Program-made: the position numbers and the translations under genes | Notes under the pieces: model-generated | What the model was told of the DNA's origin: nothing | The model's input: the letters and a program-made list of their open reading frames with translations, nothing else | The model's database searches: none | Part shown: one piece after another, positions 61,801 to 64,000 of the stretch | How positions within the stretch are numbered: the first letter of the stretch is position 1 | Layout: each line of letters begins with the position of its first letter | Assembly (NCBI GenBank): GCA_008933995.1 | Contig: WARS01002890.1 | Coordinates: forward strand, 372,001 to 436,000 | Reading direction: 5' to 3' | From: Datnioides undecimradiatus | Lineage: Eukaryota > Chordata > Actinopteri > Lobotiformes > Datnioididae | Length of the DNA stretch: 64,000 nt

Positions 61801-62728
61801 GCGAGCCTCCCGCTGTTGTGCGACACCGTGATGCCGCCGAAGACGGGGCGAGAAACGTTTTAGCGAATTTGTCTCTTCATCTCGTCTCTCGCTCCCCGCG
61901 TCGCCTCCTCTCAGCTCTTTGTTTCCCCCACCTCTCGGTCTCTACACCTCCATGTGATTTCCTCTCATACTTACAGAACTGCGGCTTGCCTTCAGCCCTT
62001 GATGTGTGCGCTCCCCGCGGCGAGGGTCTCGGCTCTGCCTCCTCGGCTTTGATTACTTCACCTTTTCTTTATCTTCCCTCATCTGACTCCTTTTTAAAAT
62101 CAAAATAGCCTGATGTTTTTATAGAAACATATATTTTTTTAAAACAGCATCATGTAAATTAAAAGTATTTAGCCGTCTGACACTGCCGGAGCTTTTTGCA
62201 GCGGGTGCAGCACTTTGTCCTGACGGTGGCGCTGGTGAGAGCGCGTCCAATCACTAAAACCAGAACAGTTTGATATGCTGCTTTCAGAGCATGAATATAT
62301 GTTACATTCAAGATTCAGGCTGACGTTGCGTCGTCGGGACGGGGAGTTACTTTGTGGTGCTTTGCCTTAAATATGAGCTGCACAGACAGAAGCTGCACCA
62401 GCGTTTGCTGCACAGCTGCACAGACGGCTTCAGATCAAAGCAGCGTGCATAAAACCAGATGATATGATATCAGATGAATTAAATTAAATGTTTCTGTAAT
62501 TGATTTATTTTGTGGACACGGGAGCGTGATGCTCTGATAGCCACGCTGAGATACCTGCACGCTTGCTACCATCCAACCCAATCTCTTATTTCACTTCCTG
62601 TTTCCTCTCGCAGGTACTTCACCAACATATCCATCGGAGGGCGGGACTACTCCTTCAACAGCGACGGCTACCTGTCCAATCCGCTGCTCGATGTCATCTC
62701 CTACAACAACGGGAGAGGCTGGGAGGAG
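18394..62728 (+). CDS. grin2d: NMDA receptor subunit GluN2D-like, 5' part (six-exon join, 3' incomplete)
   Basis: Joining 18394-18861, 20798-20935, 24855-25121, 33316-33503, 38730-38870 and 62614-62728 gives 439 residues with no stop. All introns are GT-AG. Phases are 0, 0, 0, 2, 2, and exon 6 ends in phase 0. The product is the signal peptide plus the bilobed extracellular ATD of an NMDA receptor GluN2 subunit. GluN2 pairs with GluN1 to form a glutamate-gated, Mg-blocked, Ca-permeable channel in the neuronal membrane, and its ATD tunes open probability and subunit assembly (family knowledge). GluN2D is favoured over GluN2C by the stretch IFEVLEEYDWTSF (residues 222-234), by RDYSFN in exon 6, and by VFRA in exon 4. 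Conserved Cys147 and Cys386 fit the ATD disulfide. N-glycosylation sequons occur at N135, N271, N391 and N405. S1/S2, the membrane segments and the C-tail are missing because the window ends. Which teleost duplicate (a or b) this is cannot be decided. Confidence 0.9.
18613..18645 (+). repeat. (GGA)11 coding for polyglycine in exon 1
   Basis: Eleven uninterrupted GGA codons encode Gly74-Gly84 and are followed by AAG. Purity at the DNA level suggests recent expansion or an unstable tract, and length may vary between individuals. A TCC-rich run at 18700-18720 in the same exon is its reverse complement over several units. Confidence 0.95.
18862..20797 (+). other. intron 1
   Basis: The intron is 1936 bases, phase 0, with donor GTAGGC and acceptor TTTCACTTCCAG. 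It has CATT/CGTT-type short repeats around 19263-19315 and a run of CA near 20330-20342. No second gene, RNA gene or clear mobile element was recognised. The stretch 19660-19850 is denser in TAAT-like and CAGGTC-like words than the surroundings, but nothing there can be named. Confidence 0.85.
20798..20935 (+). CDS. grin2d: grin2d-like coding exon 2: ATD lobe 1
   Basis: This exon encodes residues 157-202 (46 codons, phases 0/0). It opens with GLVFEEE, the equivalent of HGVVFEDD in GluN2D. MLEFVSAQTGVPVVAV follows, which aligns with the ILDFLSAQTSLPIVAV segment of the first lobe. A Pro-rich patch (residues 165-168) sits where other GluN2D proteins also vary. The acceptor is CACTTCCAG|GGT and the donor CCACAG|GTGAGA. 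The end of this exon coincides with the position where, as I recall, the first coding exon of mammalian GRIN2A/2B ends, so the intron in front of it may be extra. Confidence 0.9.
20936..24854 (+). other. intron 2
   Basis: The intron is 3919 bases and phase 0, with donor GTGAGA and acceptor TCCTTGCTTTCAG. The sequence is mostly moderate AT with no microsatellite of note. No gene, RNA gene or recognisable transposable element was seen. Short open frames here have no family resemblance and are probably chance. Confidence 0.85.
24855..25121 (+). CDS. grin2d: grin2d-like coding exon 3: ATD hinge and start of lobe 2
   Basis: This exon encodes residues 203-291 (89 codons, phases 0/0). SGSIYLQF parallels KGSTFLQL of GluN2D, and IFEVLEEYDWTSF is the diagnostic GluN2D segment (GluN2C has a clearly different version). 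TTRHHGYEDFLAMVEG and TDGSFIGWE continue the lobe 2 pattern. A sequon lies at N271-V-T. Cys213 sits where mammalian GluN2D has a non-cysteine and has no obvious partner. GGARTKRLL near the end is a little closer to GluN2C, so the two paralogs share features here. The acceptor is TTTCAG|GAAAGT and the donor GCCCAG|GTAGGA. Confidence 0.92.
26272..26424 (-). mobile_element. tRNA-derived SINE-like teleost repeat, reverse copy
   Basis: Read on the minus strand, the head GCGGCTCAGAGGTAGAGCGG resembles a tRNA A-box region. It is followed by CAACCCCACATTGCTCCTGATG, and near the end GTAGCGTAAAGCACTTTC, close to the 'GTAAAGCGCTTTGAG' ending of a common dispersed teleost repeat. The copy at 33731 has the same head and the same order of motifs. 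The family name is not known to me; the tRNA origin is inferred from the A-box-like head. Confidence 0.6.
27795..27840 (+). repeat. possible fragment of a dispersed teleost repeat
   Basis: The words GTCCACCACCTGGGTCCAGA and ACTGAAGCATCCGGACATCT recall a frequent fish repeat that runs '...TGGTCCAGACTGAAATATCTCAACAACTA...'. The match is short and from memory, so this is a weak call. Confidence 0.25.
28482..28505 (+). repeat. (GCT)8 trinucleotide tract
   Basis: There are eight perfect GCT units inside intron 3. On the minus strand they are AGC, in the same repeat class as the CAG tract at 47442. There is no sign that it is exonic. Confidence 0.95.
32418..32450 (+). repeat. (CA)n microsatellite in intron 3
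   Basis: A pure CA dinucleotide run of 33 bases, preceded by a short interrupted CA stretch from about 32408. Confidence 0.95.
32790..33315 (+). repeat. long polypyrimidine-rich block ending at the exon 4 acceptor
   Basis: Nearly all bases in this ~525-base block are C or T on the + strand, with only scattered purines, and it merges into the exon 4 acceptor (TCCTCCTCTTCCAG). It is far longer than a normal polypyrimidine tract. It may fold as triplex DNA in part and may bind PTB-type splicing regulators; both are inferences. Confidence 0.85.
33316..33503 (+). CDS. grin2d: grin2d-like coding exon 4: ATD lobe 2
   Basis: This exon encodes residues 292-353 plus two bases of codon 354 (start phase 0, end phase 2). 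VRLLYCSLEEAELVFRAA aligns with the IRLLFCAREEAEPVFRAA segment of GluN2D, including the conserved Cys297 position. HMWFAVGP parallels the YVWFMVGP core strand. LFAIRPQGWRDE parallels LFAVRSAGWRDD. Human GluN2D has a long Gly/Pro-rich loop between these last two blocks; here it is short (ALSGLGLEGLPKA), so the low-complexity insert of this protein is in lobe 1 instead. The donor is CGAAG|GTATGA. Confidence 0.92.
33731..33951 (+). mobile_element. tRNA-derived SINE-like teleost repeat, forward copy
   Basis: The order of motifs is: head GGCGGTTGAGGCTCAGAGG (A-box like), a shortened B-box-like CAATCCCCGGC, TGTCCTTGAGCAAGACACTG, AACCCTTAATTGCT, a TG-rich middle, then GCAGCGCTTTGAGTGG and AGAAAAGCGCTCTATC, with a short AGTCC repeat at the end. 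This order is that of a very common dispersed teleost repeat. It looks complete but diverged, with a deletion between the two promoter-like boxes. The class assignment is inferred. Confidence 0.65.
34815..34852 (+). mobile_element. 3' tail of a LINE-like retrotransposon
   Basis: CCGCAGGGATCATTAAATTT followed by (ATCTA)n-like ATCTAATCTAATCTAA resembles the 3' end of fish non-LTR elements, which finish in GGGATCAATAAAGT plus a short tandem tail. No reverse transcriptase remnant was seen upstream, so it is a heavily 5'-truncated copy or a SINE sharing that tail. Confidence 0.45.
38730..38870 (+). CDS. grin2d: grin2d-like coding exon 5: ATD lobe 2
   Basis: This exon completes codon 354 (AG|G, Arg), encodes residues 355-400, and leaves two bases of codon 401 (phases 2/2). 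RIAKGVSVLTHGAMALRRD aligns with the RVAAGVAVVARGAQALLRD helix of GluN2D. YAGNCQSDGNQTHR parallels the LGHDCRAQNRTHR stretch, giving conserved Cys386 and a sequon at N391. The acceptor is CTGCAG|GCGC and the donor ATCAG|GTGAGA. With exon 6 it fills the human alignment with no gap, so no exon is missing in between despite the 23.7-kb intron. Confidence 0.92.
40383..40420 (+). mobile_element. possible short fragment of the SINE-like family
   Basis: GCCCTTGAGCAAGGCGACGA and ATCGCTCACTGCTCCGT recall the middle of the dispersed repeat at 33731. Only about 40 bases align by eye, so the call is weak. Confidence 0.3.
44092..44120 (+). repeat. (GT)n microsatellite in intron 5
   Basis: A pure GT run of about 29 bases, 130 bases upstream of the ATG/GTG trinucleotide cluster. 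Confidence 0.95.
44254..44299 (+). repeat. compound (ATG)n-(GTG)n trinucleotide tract
   Basis: About eight ATG units run directly into six or so GTG units. In other frames this gives runs of Met, Asp or Val, but those open frames are by-products of the repeat. Confidence 0.9.
45718..45740 (+). other. strong G-quadruplex motif
   Basis: Five runs of three or more G are separated by single bases: GGG-A-GGG-C-GGG-A-GGG-A-G7. Four runs with 1-base loops are the most stable class of intramolecular G-quadruplex, and the opposite strand is a matching C-rich i-motif candidate. It lies in intron 5 and its function is unknown. Confidence 0.8.
47442..47486 (+). repeat. (CAG)15 trinucleotide tract
   Basis: Fifteen uninterrupted CAG units on the sense strand of the receptor gene, in intron 5. 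One frame (about 47340-47570) reads as polyglutamine within 76 codons and the minus strand reads as polyleucine or polyalanine. I see no splice sites or similarity that would make it an exon. Confidence 0.95.
47636..47663 (+). repeat. (CCT)n trinucleotide tract
   Basis: About nine CCT/TCC units, 150 bases after the CAG tract. Confidence 0.9.
49352..49412 (+). repeat. purine tract with repeated GGGA
   Basis: Almost only G and A, with at least eight GGG or GGGG runs separated by short A-containing spacers. It is a G-quadruplex and triplex candidate. Confidence 0.75.
49776..49825 (+). repeat. (CA)n microsatellite, slightly interrupted
   Basis: CA-rich run of about 50 bases with TG and CG interruptions at the front and a pure 3' part. 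It faces a complementary GT run 109 bases downstream. Confidence 0.95.
49934..49962 (+). repeat. (GT)n microsatellite
   Basis: Pure GT run of 29 bases, the reverse complement of the CA run at 49776-49825. Confidence 0.95.
50040..50410 (+). repeat. polypyrimidine block ending in AG, no exon recognised after it
   Basis: About 370 bases of C/T-rich + strand end in CTACTGAATCCCAG at 50410, which reads like a 3' splice site. The bases after it do not resemble any part of a GluN2 protein and reach an in-frame stop (at about 50488) if joined to exon 5. Compare the functional block at 32790-33315. Confidence 0.7.
54093..54116 (+). repeat. (GT)n microsatellite
   Basis: Pure GT run of about 24 bases, followed by GCGCGCG. 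Confidence 0.95.
54273..54304 (+). repeat. 10-bp tandem repeat, three units
   Basis: Unit GAGAGAGGGG occurs three times in a row, purine-only. Confidence 0.9.
54460..54526 (+). repeat. GATA/GACA tetranucleotide repeat
   Basis: Mixed AGAT/AGAC units run for about 53 bases and then three GGAT units. Read on the minus strand this is a TCTG/TCTA tail, the kind that ends many fish LINEs. It lies downstream (in minus-strand sense) of the LINE remnants at 54830-55790. Confidence 0.9.
54830..55030 (-). mobile_element. LINE remnant (C-terminal end of the coding region)
   Basis: On the minus strand, bases near 54905-54870 read DRLRKSFVLQDIRLF. This matches the '(N)RLRKSFVPQAIRLFN' ending of reverse transcriptase ORFs of fish L2/CR1-type LINEs. 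Upstream, TCTGTGGCAGAGAACAGGAC and the complement of GATGTTAGAGAGTCCAGCTC recall the same element. The reading frame is broken by stops and shifts, so this is dead DNA. Family assignment is from memory of such endings. Confidence 0.6.
55430..55790 (-). mobile_element. LINE remnant (reverse transcriptase C-terminal part)
   Basis: The minus strand reads TKARHRMYFLQQLWKFSLPQ and then KLLIQFSS, which parallels the 'KAQQRLYFLRQLRKFNLPQ-ELLVQFY' segment in the C-terminal part of fish LINE reverse transcriptases. Further on, TCRRYRSLQ parallels 'SGRRYRSIQ'. Parts between have drifted or shifted. It is 5'-truncated. The stretch 55200-55400, with several GTGCAAA/TTGTAAA-type words, may be its 3' untranslated region. 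This and the element at 54830 each carry a C-terminus, so they are probably two insertions. Confidence 0.65.
56717..56740 (+). repeat. (CT)n microsatellite
   Basis: Pure CT run of 24 bases, followed by further interrupted CT runs to about 56775. Confidence 0.9.
56891..56923 (+). repeat. (CA)n microsatellite
   Basis: Pure CA run of 33 bases in intron 5. A second short CA run lies at about 56981-56996. Confidence 0.95.
57881..57927 (+). repeat. (GT)n microsatellite, 47 bases
   Basis: The longest uninterrupted dinucleotide run in the window, likely to be polymorphic. (GT)n can form Z-DNA. Confidence 0.95.
58641..58658 (+). repeat. (TTC)6 tract
   Basis: Six TTC units in a pyrimidine-rich stretch of intron 5. 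Confidence 0.9.
58761..58802 (+). repeat. (AC)n microsatellite, 42 bases
   Basis: Pure AC run of 42 bases, complementary to the GT run at 57881-57927 about 830 bases upstream. Confidence 0.95.
62614..62728 (+). CDS. grin2d: grin2d-like coding exon 6: end of the ATD
   Basis: This exon completes codon 401 (AG|G, Arg) and encodes residues 402-439, ending in phase 0 (115 bases). YFTNISIGGRDYSFNSDGYL aligns with the [21 protein letters not shown] segment of GluN2D, including the conserved sequon (N405-I-S). NPLLDVIS parallels NPSLVVIS. The exon stops at GWEE, where the family continues with VG.W, a known exon border position in GRIN2 genes as I recall. The donor is GAG|GTCAGT. The next exon was not found before base 64000. 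Confidence 0.93.
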
Positions 62729-64000
62729 GTCAGTACACAGCTGCGCGAGCCGGCGCTAATTATCACAGCGCTGGCGGCTAGACGAGCTAGCCGCAATTTC
62801 ACAGCCCATCAAACATGCTAACTCATCACTGCTCAGCTTCACCTTTATGCTGTGTCACTGTTTCACTGCTCCACAGTCTAATTACATCTCCCCAAAGCCC
62901 ACTCCAACTCCTCCTCCTCCCTTCATCGCCCTCGACTCGTCCGTATGTGGTTTGTCAGCCTTGTTAGCCGACGCTAACTCACAGTCCAATATCCTCTCCG
63001 TCAGGGGCCGTGTGTAGCAGTTGTACAGTAATAGCACCAAATCCACGGTCTGCCCTCGGAGGGCACTTTCAATTCCTCGAGACTCCCCTCGACCTGAGAA
63101 AAACAAGTAAACCTTTTTGTTCTGTCCCGCTGTGTTGCATTTGCTCATGACCTTTCATGACTCAATATGTTTACCTGTGCCGACTCAAAGCCTCTCTCGC
63201 TTTAAGGATGATAACCAAAAAAAAAAAAAAAAAAAAAATCGACCTTTTGAAAGGATAAAAAGACGCGGCGGCGGCGCAGCGGCGGCGTGAGCACTTGGAT
63301 TTAAAAGCGTAGTTCTTCACCTCGCTGTCAAAGCTGAGGTTCCCGCCGAAGGTGCAACGCCGCACGGTGTTTCAGCACGGGGACGGATAACGGGTCCAGA
63401 TTAGGGTGCGTTAAGTAGGATTTAAGGAATAAGTGAACTCAATTTGTGTCAGTTTCTCCAAGCAGGATCTGTGTGTGCTCTGAACCTGTCTCATTATGAG
63501 GAGGCAACGCTCCACTGCATGTTCACTTCCCTGCAGCTCGTGTGTTTGTGTTCTCGTGGCTGTGGTGATACAGTGATATTTAAAGGATTAACATACCTAT
63601 TTACTGCCACTGGACGTCGAGCTAGAGCACCAGCATCTCCCACCAAAACAAACAACACTGAGCAGAGTTTGGGAGAAGATTCTTGCTTTAAATGTCTTCA
63701 GAAACTACCATTTGACTGTGATACAAGAACGTTTGGGTGCAGAGAGGACAGGGAGACCAGTTTGGCCACAAGAACGATTGCAACTCGCACAGCAAGAGGT
63801 CAGGACGCCGGTGCTCCAAAACATCTGCAGGCAGCAAATAGCCATTTACTGATATATAGTGGGGCTGGATTTTGGCGATGTTTGGGGAAGAACCTTTGAG
63901 GATGTCCACATGCACACGGACAATTTATTAAAGATGCTGCACACAACAACATGAATCCGCCTGTGTTGGGCGTGCAGCAGAGTGGAAGATCAACCAAGAA
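62729..64000 (+). other. intron 6, 5' part (continues past the window)
   Basis: Phase 0, donor GTCAGT. It contains a 22-base A run at 63217-63238 and CGGCGG-type repeats just after it. No exon starting with the expected 'VG.W' pattern was found, and no other gene was recognised. Confidence 0.8.
63217..63238 (+). repeat. poly(A) run, 22 bases
   Basis: An uninterrupted A run. No processed-pseudogene or SINE body was recognised in front of it. Confidence 0.9.

Larger units (their letters stand above)
38871..62613 (+). other. intron 5, very long (23.7 kb)
   Basis: The intron is phase 2, with donor GTGAGA and acceptor TTTCCTCTCGCAG. It holds microsatellites at 44092, 44254, 47442, 47636, 49776, 49934, 54093, 54460, 56891, 57881 and 58761, G-rich motifs at 45718 and 49352, a polypyrimidine block at 50040-50410, and LINE remnants at 54830-55790. 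Several stretches (47740-47990, 48165-48240, 57600-57780) are dense in transcription-factor-like words. No second gene was recognised on either strand. Confidence 0.85.

Noticed and set aside
61542..62108. Open frame of 188 codons in intron 5, 500 bases before exon 6
   Set aside because: Composition follows CT-rich sequence; no similarity to GluN2 or any other family I know; no acceptor or donor in register.
18862..62613. tRNA, rRNA or snRNA genes in the introns
   Set aside because: I found no full tRNA fold with both boxes intact and no rRNA or snRNA core words. The tRNA-like heads belong to SINE-like repeats.
63444..63899. 151-codon + strand frame after exon 6
   Set aside because: It does not start with the 'VG.W' segment expected for the next receptor exon and shows no other family pattern.

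Overview
This window looks like nuclear DNA from a ray-finned fish, probably a teleost. It is intron-rich, has many (CA/TG)n microsatellites, carries degraded LINE and tRNA-derived SINE-like repeats of a teleost style, and holds short exons with perfect GT-AG borders instead of packed open frames. Nothing bacterial, plasmid-borne or viral was seen. The species cannot be named from the sequence.

I can support one protein-coding gene. It is the 5' part of an NMDA-type glutamate receptor subunit gene of the GluN2 family, closest by eye to GluN2D (grin2d), on the + strand. Six coding exons (18394-18861, 20798-20935, 24855-25121, 33316-33503, 38730-38870, 62614-62728) join in frame to give 439 residues. 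These cover the signal peptide and nearly the whole extracellular amino-terminal domain (ATD). The ligand-binding segments, membrane segments and cytoplasmic tail must lie beyond base 64000. In-frame phases, matching splice sites and continuous family similarity across every junction make this model strong. Calling it 2D rather than 2C is slightly less certain, and the a/b ohnolog cannot be told.

Layout: 1-18238 is 5' flank or upstream intron(s) without a gene I can recognise. A splice acceptor and short leader precede the start codon at 18394. Introns 1 to 5 are about 1.9, 3.9, 8.2, 5.2 and 23.7 kb, and intron 6 runs off the end. Intron 5 (38871-62613) fills over a third of the window. It holds most of the microsatellites, a (CAG)15 tract, a very strong G-quadruplex motif, a 350-base polypyrimidine block and two minus-strand LINE remnants. 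SINE-like copies lie in introns 3 and 4.

The most notable gene feature is a low-complexity insertion in the first ATD lobe, with 11 glycines and then 7 serines, encoded by complementary (GGA)n and (TCC)n tracts in one exon. The ATD also seems split into more exons than I recall for mammalian GRIN2 genes. I did not find a clearly new multi-gene system here. The rest of the interest is in sequence structure and candidate regulatory DNA.
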